NCBI GenBank assembly: GCA_018268915.1 | Contig: JAFDVQ010000001.1 | Coordinates: 682,001-746,000 of the forward strand | Source: Acidobacteriota bacterium | GTDB lineage: Bacteria > Acidobacteriota > Terriglobia > Terriglobales > Acidobacteriaceae | Direction: 5' to 3' | Length of the DNA stretch: 64,000 nucleotides | Part shown: in pieces, positions 47,054 to 56,514 of the stretch | How positions within the stretch are numbered: the first letter of the stretch is position 1 | Layout of the letters: each line of letters starts with the position of its first letter | The notes under the pieces: model-generated | Told to the model about the DNA's origin: nothing | Seen by the model: only the letters and a program-made list of their open reading frames with translations | The model's database searches: none | Program-made: the position numbers and the translations under genes

Positions 47054-48262
47054 GTGGTGTGTGTGTCCCGAATTTTTCAGCGCCTGTCGTTTGTTCTCGC
47101 CGTAACCATATTTGCCGCCCTTGGCCTCGGCTTCGCAATGGGCGAATTCGGCATGTTCGGAGTTCATGCCGGCAGCGAACAGGATGGCGCTTATCGCCAG
47201 ATGCACGTCTATGCCGAGGTTCTCAAAAGAGTCCAGAGCGATTACGTCACTGATCCCAACATCAACACGGTCACCACTGGCGCTCTCCACGGCCTCCTTG
47301 AATCCCTTGATGCCGACTCCAGCTATCTCACACCGACCGAATACAAGATCTATAAAGAGCGTCCCACCTCCGGTGTCGCCCAGATCGGCGTCACGGTTTC
47401 GAAGCGCTATGGCTATGCGACCATCGTCAGCGTCGTTCCCAGCTCGCCTGCAGACCGCGAGCACCTCAGCGACGGCGACGTAATCGAATCCATCGGCGAC
47501 ACCTCCACTCGCGAGCTCTCTCTAGCTGTCATTCGACTGATGCTGGAAGGCAAAGCCGGCAGCACCGTTACGCTCTCCGTAGTTCGGCCGCGCAAGCCAG
47601 ATCCTGAAAAGATCACCCTCACCCGTACAGTTATACCCACGCCCGCTTTGAGCGATCAGCAGTACGAGAACTCCAGCATCCTCTACATCAAGCCCGGCTC
47701 TCTTTCTACCGATCGCGTCGATCAGATCGCGTCGAAGATCAAATCCGCCGGCAAGACCCGCAAGATCCTCCTCGACCTCCGCGATGTGTCGGAAGGCGAC
47801 GCAGAGCAGGGAATGCGACTCGCTAATTTCTTCATCAATCAGGGAACCATCGCCGCCCTAGAAGGCCAGAAGTTTCCCAAGCAGACCTTTAGCGCAGACT
47901 CCTCCAAGTTCATCACCAGCGCTCCGGTTGCGGTCCTCGTAAATCGCGGAACCTACGGTGCTGCAGAAATCGTTGCCGACGCCATTGAAGGCGCAAAGCG
48001 TGGCGACGTCGTCGGCGAACGCACCTTCGGCGAAGGCTCCATTCAGAAGACCATCGAACTGTCTGACGGCGCAGCTCTGCTCCTCACCATTGCGAAGTAC
48101 GAAGGACCCGACGGCAAGAAAATTCAGGATGAGGCAGTCGCACCCAATGTTCTGGTCGGTCAGAACACGGACGATGACATCGACGACGACACCCCTCAGC
48201 AGAACAAGGGCGACGAGCCGCTGAACAAGGCATTGGAACTCCTCAAGGCCAAAAACAGCTAA
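47054..48262 (+). CDS. S41 (C-terminal processing) peptidase homologue, predicted inactive
   Basis: A 402-residue protein with an N-terminal signal anchor (LSFVLAVTIFAALGLGFAMG), a PDZ domain (~100-195, GVTVSKRYGYATIVSVVPSSPADREHL) and an S41 peptidase domain to the C-terminus. The catalytic Ser segment, usually GSASASE, reads GTYGAAE, placing Gly302 at the Ser position. The catalytic Lys segment, usually TFGKG, reads TFGEG, with Glu327. The 25-residue spacing equals that of active S41 enzymes. A C-terminal Asp/Asn-rich tail follows. GTG 47054 has AGGGG upstream; earlier in-frame starts do not. It may be a scaffold or regulatory PDZ protein. It is followed by the PBP1A gene. Confidence 0.85.
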   Translation: MVCVSRIFQRLSFVLAVTIFAALGLGFAMGEFGMFGVHAGSEQDGAYRQMHVYAEVLKRVQSDYVTDPNINTVTTGALHGLLESLDADSSYLTPTEYKIYKERPTSGVAQIGVTVSKRYGYATIVSVVPSSPADREHLSDGDVIESIGDTSTRELSLAVIRLMLEGKAGSTVTLSVVRPRKPDPEKITLTRTVIPTPALSDQQYENSSILYIKPGSLSTDRVDQIASKIKSAGKTRKILLDLRDVSEGDAEQGMRLANFFINQGTIAALEGQKFPKQTFSADSSKFITSAPVAVLVNRGTYGAAEIVADAIEGAKRGDVVGERTFGEGSIQKTIELSDGAALLLTIAKYEGPDGKKIQDEAVAPNVLVGQNTDDDIDDDTPQQNKGDEPLNKALELLKAKNS

Positions 48263-48419
48263 GACTCGAGACCCGTTTTTCCCAGAATTGTACCCCATGG
48301 TTCGGGCGCATTTGCCTGACCGGCAAGCAATCTAAACCCATGCTAGCCTTGATGGTAGGCATTCCCTCTTCGGCGATAGAAACCGGCTGACAGAGAGAAC
48401 TGCCATTGAGGCTTTTGTC

Positions 48420-50834
48420 GTGGCTGCCCCCTCTGCGCATTCGGTGCCCCCTTCCGGTCTGGGACGCACCCACAGGCTCCGGCCGCAACCCATGCTGCCG
48501 AAAAAGCAGCCGCGCGGCAAGCCGAAGCTTGCGGGCAAAGTCGCCCTCATCGTTCTCTTACTGCTCGCCATCATCACCGGATCGCTGTCCGGCCTGATGC
48601 TCGTCTTCTCCGTCAATCTGCCCCAGATCAACGACCTCGAGCGCTTCCGCCCCTCCACCGTCACCGATCTCTACGACGCCAAGGGCCGCACCATCGGATC
48701 CTTCGCGCTCGAGAAGAGAATCATCGTCGGCTACAGCGATTTCTCTCCCGTCCTCCGTCAGGCCGCCATATCCATCGAAGACAAGAATTTCGATTCGCAC
48801 TGGGGCATCAATGTCTTCCGCATCGCCGGCGCACTCGTGCACGACCTGCGCACCCACGGCCGCGGCCAGGGTGCCTCCACGCTCACAATGCAGCTTGCGC
48901 GCAATCTCTTCCTCTCCTTCGATCGCACCGCCGCCCGAAAAGCCCAGGAAGCGATCCTCGCCATTCAAATCGAGCGCGCCTTCACCAAGGAACAGATCTT
49001 CACGCTTTACGGCAACCAGATCTATCTCGGCAGCGGCATGTACGGCTTTGAAGCTGCCTCGCAGTTCTATTTCAGCAAGCACGCTAAAGACCTCACGCTG
49101 ACTGAAGCCGCGCTCCTCGCCGGTCTTCCCAAGGGACCAGCTGCCTACTCGCCGCTCATAAATCCGGAGAAGGCTCTTCGCCGCCGTAATCTCGTCATCA
49201 GCGAAATGGAGTCCGATGGCTCCATCACGCATCAGGAAGCGGACCAGGCGCGAAAATCCCCTCTCGGCCTTCACGTCAACCAGCCTGAGATGTCCGTCGC
49301 GCCCTGGTTTCAGGAAGAAGTTCGCCGAGAGCTCGAAAAGAAATTTGGAACCGAACAGGTTCACGAAGCCGGTCTCCGTGTGCAGACCACGCTCGACCTC
49401 GATCTTCAGAAAACCGCCAACAAAGCGCTCGCCGAAGGCCTAGCCGCCTACGAACGCCGCCACGGCTGGAAGGGCAGGCTCGAAAACGTCCTCGCCAACG
49501 GCGGCACGCTAGACGACTACAAACACCCGGACTGGGCTACCGCTTCGCACGCAGGCGACTACGTGCACGCGCTCGTTACTCAGACGCGCCCGCTGGAAAT
49601 TCACGCCCGGGTCGGCGGCGAGCCGATCGTCCTTCTTCCTGAAGACTGGGCCTGGACGTTCCAGCGTTACGGCGAAGTATTAGTGAAGCCTGGCGACGTC
49701 ATCTACGTTCACCTCAGCGACACATTCGAAGGCGTCGCTCGACGCGCCACGCTCGAGCAGGATTCCGGCGCGCAGGGTGCAGTACTCGCCATGGACAACA
49801 CCACCGGCGATGTTCTCGCCATGATCGGCGGCCGCGACTGGTCCACCTCTCAATTCAATCGCGCTACTCAGGCCGAGCGCCAGACAGGATCCAGCTTCAA
49901 GCCCTACGTCTACACAACGGCAGTCGAATCCGGCACCAGGCCCGACGACATCATCGTCGATGCTCCCGCAACCTTCGGCACCTACTCGCCCCACAACTAC
50001 GAGAACGACTTCAAAGGCGCGATGACCATCACCAACGCCTTCGCAGAATCTCGCAACGTCCCCGCCGTCAAACTCGCTGCCCGCGTCGGCATTCGCAAGG
50101 TCATCGAGACCGCACACAAATTCGGGGTCACCACCGACATCCCGGCCTACCTTCCCATTGCTCTCGGCGCGGCCGAAATCACTCTCGAAGAGCAGGTCAC
50201 CTCCTACTCCGTCTTTCCAAACGACGGCATTCGCGTAAAGCCGCGTCTCATTCGCAAAGTCACAAACGCCGACGGCATCACGCTGTGGGAAGATGCTCCG
50301 GCAGTCGACCAGATCGTCAGCCAGCAAACCGCCCGCACCATGATGACGCTCTTCCGAGCCGTCACTGCGCATGGAACCGGCGCAGCAGTCGCGCAGATGA
50401 ATCACCCTCTCGGCGGCAAAACCGGCACCACCAGCGACTACACCGACGCCTGGTTCCTGGGCTTCTCGCCATCGATCACCTGCGGCGTCTGGGTCGGCTA
50501 TGACAGCCGCCAATCCCTCGGCGAAAAGGAGACAGGCGCTCGCGCCGCTCTGCCTATATGGATGCAGATCATGAAAGCCGCCATCACCGGAAAAGACGAC
50601 GAGCAGTTCCCCGGCGACGTCGAAGATTCCACCATTCAGAAAGCCTCGCTTACCCAACCGCCTGCGCCGGCATCTGCAGCATCAGCTCGTCCGCCGATCA
50701 CGAATCAGGCACAACTCCCAACTGCCAAGCCGACCCCGAAGCAAGTCACTCTACATACGCAGCCTGCGGTGAAACCCCCATCGGTCCCGGTAAATTCCCA
50801 TCCTCAAACTTCCGCACATCCCTCACCTATTTAG
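48420..50834 (+). CDS. mrcA: Bifunctional penicillin-binding protein 1A
   Basis: An 804-residue class A PBP, which polymerises and cross-links peptidoglycan. After a short basic leader and one membrane helix (VALIVLLLLAIITGSLSGLML) comes the GT51 transglycosylase domain, with SIEDKNFDSHWG (Glu120) and GASTLTMQLARNL. The transpeptidase domain has TGSSFKP (Ser491, Lys494), the SRN box and GGKTGTTSD (Lys667). A Pro/Ala-rich tail closes the protein. GTG 48420 has GAGG 8 nt upstream; ATG 48492 is an alternative. It follows the S41 homologue, which may regulate envelope assembly with it. Confidence 0.95.
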   Translation: MAAPSAHSVPPSGLGRTHRLRPQPMLPKKQPRGKPKLAGKVALIVLLLLAIITGSLSGLMLVFSVNLPQINDLERFRPSTVTDLYDAKGRTIGSFALEKRIIVGYSDFSPVLRQAAISIEDKNFDSHWGINVFRIAGALVHDLRTHGRGQGASTLTMQLARNLFLSFDRTAARKAQEAILAIQIERAFTKEQIFTLYGNQIYLGSGMYGFEAASQFYFSKHAKDLTLTEAALLAGLPKGPAAYSPLINPEKALRRRNLVISEMESDGSITHQEADQARKSPLGLHVNQPEMSVAPWFQEEVRRELEKKFGTEQVHEAGLRVQTTLDLDLQKTANKALAEGLAAYERRHGWKGRLENVLANGGTLDDYKHPDWATASHAGDYVHALVTQTRPLEIHARVGGEPIVLLPEDWAWTFQRYGEVLVKPGDVIYVHLSDTFEGVARRATLEQDSGAQGAVLAMDNTTGDVLAMIGGRDWSTSQFNRATQAERQTGSSFKPYVYTTAVESGTRPDDIIVDAPATFGTYSPHNYENDFKGAMTITNAFAESRNVPAVKLAARVGIRKVIETAHKFGVTTDIPAYLPIALGAAEITLEEQVTSYSVFPNDGIRVKPRLIRKVTNADGITLWEDAPAVDQIVSQQTARTMMTLFRAVTAHGTGAAVAQMNHPLGGKTGTTSDYTDAWFLGFSPSITCGVWVGYDSRQSLGEKETGARAALPIWMQIMKAAITGKDDEQFPGDVEDSTIQKASLTQPPAPASAASARPPITNQAQLPTAKPTPKQVTLHTQPAVKPPSVPVNSHPQTSAHPSPI

Positions 50835-50882
50835 AGTTACAGGCTAAAATATCTCGGGCCATACGCATTCGTCACACTCCTG

Positions 50883-50911
50883 TTGACATCCGACCCAAGC
50901 AGGCCGATACT
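50883..50911 (+). promoter_or_regulatory. Sigma-70-type promoter for the PadR-ADOP pair
   Basis: A consensus -35 TTGACA (50883-50888), a 17-nt spacer and a -10 GATACT (50906-50911) lie directly before the PadR ATG at 50920. The start of transcription would fall at the ATG itself, so the message is predicted to be leaderless. Confidence 0.7.
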
Positions 50912-50919
50912 TGTGTCGA

Positions 50920-51294
50920 ATGCCGACCCAAGAGAACAACGACGACCGCATCGCCCTCCTTCAGGGAACTCTCGACCTCCTGATCCTTAAAACGCTCCTG
51001 CTCGGCCCCTGTCACGGACAGGGCGTTGCCCGCTCTATCCAGCGCCAGTCTGAAGAAGTGCTCTTCGTCGATCACGGCTCCCTCTACCTTGCTCTGCAGC
51101 GCCTCGAAGACAAAGACCTCATCCAGGCCAAGTGGGGAGTCAGCGAAAACAATCGCAAGGCCCGTTTCTATTCGCTCACCGCAAAGGGCCGCTCTGAACT
51201 GCTCGACAAAACCAGCCAGTGGAAACGCCTCACGCGGGCGATGGGTTTGATTCTCGAACCGCAGGGCCTCAAGGCCCAGAACGAGGAGGGCTGA
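50920..51294 (+). CDS. PadR-family transcriptional regulator
   Basis: A 124-residue PadR winged-helix repressor: [29 protein letters not shown], then [25 protein letters not shown] and [13 protein letters not shown]. It is the standard layout next to an ADOP permease in acidobacteria, and the ADOP gene starts 3 bp after its stop. ATG 50920 was chosen, since an earlier in-frame TTG overlaps the -10 box. It probably controls this pair and may respond to envelope stress or a small molecule. Confidence 0.93.
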   Translation: MPTQENNDDRIALLQGTLDLLILKTLLLGPCHGQGVARSIQRQSEEVLFVDHGSLYLALQRLEDKDLIQAKWGVSENNRKARFYSLTAKGRSELLDKTSQWKRLTRAMGLILEPQGLKAQNEEG

Positions 51295-51297
51295 GCA

Positions 51298-53961
51298 ATG
51301 TCCAAACAGAAACGCAGCGCCGAAGACTTTGCCGAAGAAGTTCGCACCCACCTTGCACTTGAAGCCGACGAGCTTCGCGCCGAAGGCCTCAGCCCCGAAG
51401 AAGCCAGCCGCCGTGCCCACGTCGAGTTCGGCAATGTTCAAACCGCAAACGAGCGCTTCTATCTCCGCGGCCGTATTCAGTGGCTCGACAGCATCATGCG
51501 CGATCTCCGCTACGGCCTGCGTTCTCTCATCCACAGCCCCGGCTTCGCGATCACGGCGGTTCTCACACTAGCACTCGGCATCGGCGCCAACACCGCAGTC
51601 TTCAGCGTGATGAACGCTGTGCTATTGCGCTCCCTTCCCGTCAACGATCCAACGCGTCTTGTCTACTTCCGCACATCGAATCCCCCACGCCGCACCGGCA
51701 CAATCAGTTCAAGTGAGACGTTTTCGTATCCCGTCTATCAAGCTCTGCGCGACCAGCACCCCGGCCTCGCAAACGTAATCGCCTACGTGCCTCTCTCCGT
51801 CAACAAGGTTGCAGTTCGCTATGGATCGCAGCCTGAAGAAGCAGAAGGCGACATGGTCAGCGGGGCTTTCTTCTCTGGTCTCGGCGTTAAACTGCCCTTG
51901 GGCCGCGGTTTCAGCGAACAGGATGAAAAGGATCATGCGCCAGTTGCGGTGATCAGTTACAACTACTGGACCCGCCGCTTTGCGCGAAATCCCGGTGTGC
52001 TCGGAACGACTCTCTACGTCAATGGCATCGGCTTCACCATCGTCGGCATTTCCGGCGAAGGCTTCGAGGGTCTTGAAGCAGGCGGCTCCGCAGACTTCTG
52101 GATCCCATTACAGAATCGGCCAGAACTCAACGCCTACGGGAATCCCCTCGACGAGGGGAAAGCCTACATCAACAATCCCACCTGGTGGTGCATGCGCCTC
52201 ATCGGTCGGCTCTCCCCTGACGTGAATAAACAGCAGGCCGTCGCCGCTCTCACCCCGCTCTTCCAACGTGCTGCATATATCGGGCTCGGCTCGCCGATGG
52301 CCGACGAAAAGCCCCTGACCCTCAGCCTCGAAGATGCGAAAGGTTTCCCCGGCTATAGTGAACAGTACGGTCGGCCCCTCCACATGCTCATGGCCATGGT
52401 TGGATTCGTCCTCCTCATCGCCCTCACAAATGTCGTTATGCTGCTGATCGCGCGCAATGCGACCCGCCAGCGCGAGTTCAGCATGAGGCTCGCTCTCGGT
52501 GCCGGACGCAGCGACCTCCTCAGGCAACTGCTCGCTGAAAGCCTGCTGCTCGTGACCGCCGGCGGCGCGCTCGCATGGCTCTTCGCCCTTCTGGCAACGC
52601 GCTCTCTCGCTTCGTGGGCGCAGATCGAGGCCAGCCTCGCTCCCGATCGCACAGTGATGCTCTTCGCCCTTATCACCCTCGTAGTTGCCGCACTCCTCTT
52701 CGGCCTTGCGCCTTTGCGACTCGCACTGGCAGCGGGACCGGCCCTCAGCTTGAAGACTTCAGCCGCCACCTCCAACTCCGAAGCTGGAAGGTCGCGAGCC
52801 GCCCGCATCATGGTCGCGCTGCAAATGACGCTTTGCGTTGTTCTGCTTGTCGGTGCTGGTCTTCTCATCCGCACACTGCGCAATCTCGAGAACACGCCTC
52901 TCGGTATCCGCGTCGACGGCCTCGTGGTTTTCGGAGTCAACCCTCACATCACATCCGTTCCCCAGGGCAAGGCGTTCTATGTTGATCTGATCGCCAAACT
53001 CCGTGAACTACCGGGCGTCGAATCGGTTACCGTCATGGCGGAGCGGCTAGGCTCATGGTGGTCCGACAACAGCGACATGACAGTCGATGGCCGCCTGCCT
53101 GATGTTCCAAACGGAAGCTCTAGAACCGTCCGCAGCAACGTCGTCGGTCCCGGATTCTTTACCACGATTGGCGTACCCATTCTTGCCGGCCGCGACTTCG
53201 CGGATTCCGACACTGAGACCTCGCCGCACGTAGGCATCATCAATGAGCAGTTCGCAAAGCGCTTCTTCCCCAATCGCAACCCGCTCGGCCACATGATCGG
53301 CACCGATGACGGACGCTACCAGATGATGGTCGTTGGCATCGTCAAGGATCACAAGTACCGCAGCATCGACGAAGAGCCGATCCCGATGGCCTGGTATGAG
53401 TACGCTCAGATTCCCATTGCGGGCAAAATGGACGTTGAACTCCGCGTTCACGGAGACCCGCTCGCGATTCTTCCTGCCGCTCGCAAAACAATTCAGCAGA
53501 TTGACCCAAATCTGCCTCTCATCAAGCCCATGACACAGCGCGCGCAGTACAACCTCACCATCTCCAGCCAAACCCTATTCGCGCGCCTAGCAGGGTTCTT
53601 CGGCGTCCTTGCCGTAGTCCTCGTGGCCACCGGCCTCTACGGCACGCTCTCCTATCGCGTCAATCGTCGCACCGCCGAAATCGGCGTTCGAATGGCCATG
53701 GGAGCAGGACGCAGCCAGGTCGTCTGGATGATTCTGCGCGACAGCCTCGTGCTTACGGTCATTGGTGTGATCGTCGGAATCCCGCTCGCATTTGCGATCG
53801 GCCGCGCTCTCTCTTCGTCGCTCTATGGCGTCCAGCCACTTGATATTGTGACGTACTCTCTGGCAATCTTGGGAGTCACGCTAGTGGCCTTCGTCGCCAG
53901 CGCAGCCCCCGCTACCCGTGCCGCCAGCGTAGACCCCTTGAAGGCGCTGCGCACCGAGTGA
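51298..53961 (+). CDS. Acidobacterial duplicated orphan permease (ADOP), MacB/FtsX-like
   Basis: An 887-residue permease with an N-terminal cytoplasmic helical part (AEDFAEEVRTHLALEADELR, RRAHVEFGN). Two MacB/FtsX-type units follow: one begins LRYGLRSLIHSPGFAITAVLTLALGIGANTAVFSVMNAVLLRSLP and the second about 390 residues on, each with a periplasmic domain and helices near LALGAGRSDLLRQLLAES and MAMGAGRSQVVWMIL. There is no ATPase domain, which is why these are called orphan permeases. It may pair with a separate ABC ATPase or act in mechanotransmission. GGAGGG precedes the ATG. It is co-transcribed with PadR. Confidence 0.93.
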   Translation: MSKQKRSAEDFAEEVRTHLALEADELRAEGLSPEEASRRAHVEFGNVQTANERFYLRGRIQWLDSIMRDLRYGLRSLIHSPGFAITAVLTLALGIGANTAVFSVMNAVLLRSLPVNDPTRLVYFRTSNPPRRTGTISSSETFSYPVYQALRDQHPGLANVIAYVPLSVNKVAVRYGSQPEEAEGDMVSGAFFSGLGVKLPLGRGFSEQDEKDHAPVAVISYNYWTRRFARNPGVLGTTLYVNGIGFTIVGISGEGFEGLEAGGSADFWIPLQNRPELNAYGNPLDEGKAYINNPTWWCMRLIGRLSPDVNKQQAVAALTPLFQRAAYIGLGSPMADEKPLTLSLEDAKGFPGYSEQYGRPLHMLMAMVGFVLLIALTNVVMLLIARNATRQREFSMRLALGAGRSDLLRQLLAESLLLVTAGGALAWLFALLATRSLASWAQIEASLAPDRTVMLFALITLVVAALLFGLAPLRLALAAGPALSLKTSAATSNSEAGRSRAARIMVALQMTLCVVLLVGAGLLIRTLRNLENTPLGIRVDGLVVFGVNPHITSVPQGKAFYVDLIAKLRELPGVESVTVMAERLGSWWSDNSDMTVDGRLPDVPNGSSRTVRSNVVGPGFFTTIGVPILAGRDFADSDTETSPHVGIINEQFAKRFFPNRNPLGHMIGTDDGRYQMMVVGIVKDHKYRSIDEEPIPMAWYEYAQIPIAGKMDVELRVHGDPLAILPAARKTIQQIDPNLPLIKPMTQRAQYNLTISSQTLFARLAGFFGVLAVVLVATGLYGTLSYRVNRRTAEIGVRMAMGAGRSQVVWMILRDSLVLTVIGVIVGIPLAFAIGRALSSSLYGVQPLDIVTYSLAILGVTLVAFVASAAPATRAASVDPLKALRTE

Positions 53962-53962
53962 T

Positions 53963-54652
53963 CTACGGCAGCGGCTCCTGCCTGTACAACTCCGCAGTGT
54001 GCCGCACCGTAATCGCGATTGCCATCGCCGCCATTCCGACTGCCGCGATCACCCCGCCCACGTCGAACAGCAGATACCTGTGCCCCAGCACTGTCGAGTA
54101 AGGGCTGCGCAGCAGCGCCACGTTCCCAGCAATCAGCAGAATCCGTATCTCTGTCGGCCCGAACACACCCTGCGACATCTGGAAGCACCCCAGCGTGTAC
54201 GTCGCCAGATAGCTCTCCGCCGACAGCAACAGGAAAGCCACCAGCATCGCAACTGCCACCGGCCAGTGCACAAACCCCGACAGGCCTAGTCCGCCCATCA
54301 TTGCCGTCGCACCGAGAATATCTACCATGTGATCGACGTAGAAGCCATAGCGCGGCCGCTGCTGATTGCGCACCCGCGCCAGCGTTCCATCCATGCTGTC
54401 TCCCAGCCAGTTCAGCACGATACACGCAATCACTCCGAGCAATGCGTACTTGTTGAACTTCGCCACAAAGTAAAACGCTCCCGCTCCGATCTGCGCCATC
54501 AGCCCCAGCAGAGTCAATCCGTCCGACGTGACCCATTTCGGAGAGCGCTCCGCCATCCACATCAGCGCTCGCTTCTCAACCCCGGCAGTCAGCGACCGGT
54601 TTACCCTCTTTGCCGCCGCAAATCCAGAAGACCCCGCCATCGTTGTACCCAT
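53963..54652 (-). CDS. CDP-alcohol phosphatidyltransferase
   Basis: A 229-residue integral membrane enzyme of the CDP-alcohol phosphatidyltransferase family. The full metal-binding signature is present: Asp85, Asp88, Gly89, Ala92-Arg93, Gly103, Asp107 and Asp111 (DSMDG...AR...GFYVDHMVD). About five or six membrane helices are visible. Substrates in the family include glycerol-phosphate, inositol or other alcohols; this one is not obviously PgsA or PssA. GGAG lies upstream of ATG 54652, within the end of the preceding gene, so the two are coupled. Confidence 0.92.
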   Translation of the reverse strand: MGTTMAGSSGFAAAKRVNRSLTAGVEKRALMWMAERSPKWVTSDGLTLLGLMAQIGAGAFYFVAKFNKYALLGVIACIVLNWLGDSMDGTLARVRNQQRPRYGFYVDHMVDILGATAMMGGLGLSGFVHWPVAVAMLVAFLLLSAESYLATYTLGCFQMSQGVFGPTEIRILLIAGNVALLRSPYSTVLGHRYLLFDVGGVIAAVGMAAMAIAITVRHTAELYRQEPLP

Positions 54653-54660
54653 CGCCTCTC

Positions 54661-55485
54661 CTATCTCGCCAGCGCCTTACGCGTATTTCGCAGCGTGAAC
54701 TCCAGCGACTCCCGAGGCACGCTCTCCACAAACGGGCCAATCGCCCACGCCAGCCCCGCCGGAATTCCCCGCGTCAGCGAAACCGACTCAATCTGCATGT
54801 AGAGCCCGCCGTCCCGTTCTTCGTAGCTCCAGTAGCTGTTCAGCCGCCACAGGTAGCCATGCTCTTTATCCGGCGGGAGTGCCCGTTCTTTCTCCGTGCC
54901 CGCATTCTCAATCTCTGAAACCTTCATGCTCCGTGAGGTGCTGAATCCGTGTCTTGGATCCAGCCGGCCGTAAGTCACGTCGTATGTCGAATCCAGCACC
55001 ACCGTGATCACATGCTTCTGCTTCACGCGCATCTCCGCGCTGAAGTGATCGGGAATCGGCCGACTCTGCGGCGACACCACCCGCGCCTGCACAACCTCCG
55101 GCGAGTACATCTGCGTATACCCGCCGATGTTCTTCATTAACCGCTCGAAATCGCTCGCCGTCGCGCCCTTCACAAACGCCGTGCCTCGCCAGTCATGCAG
55201 CATTCCGCCCGGAACCTCGCCCTTGTCTGGCGTCAACTTCTCGATAATCACTTCGCCCTGCTGAATCCGCTCTGCGGTCTTCCCGCCCGCTTCCACGCTG
55301 GCCACAAAGCCGGTCGCTGATCTGTGTTGCTCCGCCAGTCGCGCCTCCGCTCTCGCCGCATAAGCCTCAAATGCGCTCACTGCATCCAGCGGTGCCTCTG
55401 CCCTCCCAGGCACCGCAATCAAGACTCCCAACCAGACCATCGTCGCCAAACCCAACCTTCGCGTACCACGAAACCCGAAACCCAT
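54661..55485 (-). CDS. Secreted hypothetical protein, possible START-like domain
   Basis: A 274-residue protein with a signal peptide (LGLATMVWLGVLIAVPGRAEA). It has a helical part (AFEAYAARAEARLAEQH), then beta-rich segments ending in GYLWRLNSYWSYEERDGGLYMQIESVSLTRGIPAGLAW. The pattern of hydrophobic strands and a final helix fits a START/SRPBCC-like ligand pocket, but I am not certain. ATG 55485 was chosen, as a longer in-frame extension would place basic residues before the signal. Its stop lies 8 bp from the CDP-alcohol phosphatidyltransferase start. A role in lipid handling with that enzyme is inferred. Confidence 0.65.
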   Translation of the reverse strand: MGFGFRGTRRLGLATMVWLGVLIAVPGRAEAPLDAVSAFEAYAARAEARLAEQHRSATGFVASVEAGGKTAERIQQGEVIIEKLTPDKGEVPGGMLHDWRGTAFVKGATASDFERLMKNIGGYTQMYSPEVVQARVVSPQSRPIPDHFSAEMRVKQKHVITVVLDSTYDVTYGRLDPRHGFSTSRSMKVSEIENAGTEKERALPPDKEHGYLWRLNSYWSYEERDGGLYMQIESVSLTRGIPAGLAWAIGPFVESVPRESLEFTLRNTRKALAR

Positions 55486-55653
55486 ATATCGAAATCTGCC
55501 ATCGATTCGGGACTTGCGCAATGCCCGGCGTCTCAAACGCATCTCGAATCAACCTCACCGTCCAACTGCATGTTCTCAGGGAACTTCGCACGACTCATAC
55601 ACTGCCCTTCAAGCCAAGAAGGGCTGCAATCTCAGATAAACTGAAGCTAGAAA

Positions 55654-56502
55654 ATGTCAGATCCCGCGCTATTGCCGCGCTATCGCTTCGGAGTCTTCGA
55701 GGCCGACGCCTCTACCGGAGAGCTCCGCAAGCAGGGAACTAGGATCAAGCTCAACGCGCAGCCCTTCCAGGTCCTCCTTATGCTCCTCGACCGCCCCGGC
55801 GAGATCCTCACCCGCGAAGAGATCTCTCAGAGCATCTGGTCCGATGGCACCTTCGTAGACTTCGAGCACGGTCTCAACTCGGCAGTGAATCGAATACGCG
55901 AGGCACTCGGCGACTCCGCCTCAAACCCCCGCTTCGTTGAGACCCTCGCCCGGCGAGGCTACAGGTTTATCGCTCCCGTCCAGCGCACGGAACCCGCCGC
56001 CGCCGAGAACTACCGCCCGCAGGAAGCCTCCATCGTCATCGCGGCAGAAGCGAATGGGGCAATCACACCGTCGCTGCTCCCCACAGCCGAAGAATTACCG
56101 GAAGCCCCACACAAAGCCGTATGGGCAACCTTCCTTCTTCTGCAACTCATGTACGTGGGATTTTATCTAGGAGCCCTCGCCAACCTGCGCGAGATTGAAG
56201 ACCTGCTCTCGCCCTTCACCGCAGCGGAAGCCATCTTCTACGTCCTAATCGGCACAGCCGCAATTCTTATCGCCGTTCGCGCCTATCTTATCTCCGCCAT
56301 CGCTCTCCGCGCCGCCCACATGCGCGGCAGATTCCTGAAGATGTGGCCATTTCTGCTAATAGCCGATGTGCTGTGGGCGCTCTCGCCGCTTCTACTGCTA
56401 CATCACATCAATCTCGGTCTCGCGCTCGCCGCCATCGCATTGCTGGTCTATTCACCATTTGCGCAGCGATCGCTGATCCTCATGGGCGCAGCCCGCAGCT
56501 GA
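55654..56502 (+). CDS. ToxR-like winged-helix protein with membrane helices
   Basis: A 282-residue protein. The N-terminal OmpR/ToxR-type winged helix (~10-108) has YRFGVFEADASTGELRKQG, FQVLLMLLDRPGEILTREEISQ, FVDFEHGLNSAVNRIREALGD and the wing FVETLARRGYRF. After a linker, the C-terminal half is hydrophobic and holds about four helices (FLLLQLMYVGFYLG, AEAIFYVLIGTAAILI, MWPFLLIADVLWAL, LGLALAAIALLVY). There is no periplasmic sensor domain or TPR, unlike most relatives, so the membrane segment itself may sense. Divergent from the CDP-alcohol phosphatidyltransferase operon, it could regulate it. Confidence 0.85.
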   Translation: MSDPALLPRYRFGVFEADASTGELRKQGTRIKLNAQPFQVLLMLLDRPGEILTREEISQSIWSDGTFVDFEHGLNSAVNRIREALGDSASNPRFVETLARRGYRFIAPVQRTEPAAAENYRPQEASIVIAAEANGAITPSLLPTAEELPEAPHKAVWATFLLLQLMYVGFYLGALANLREIEDLLSPFTAAEAIFYVLIGTAAILIAVRAYLISAIALRAAHMRGRFLKMWPFLLIADVLWALSPLLLLHHINLGLALAAIALLVYSPFAQRSLILMGAARS

Positions 56503-56514
56503 ACTCCCGCGCCT

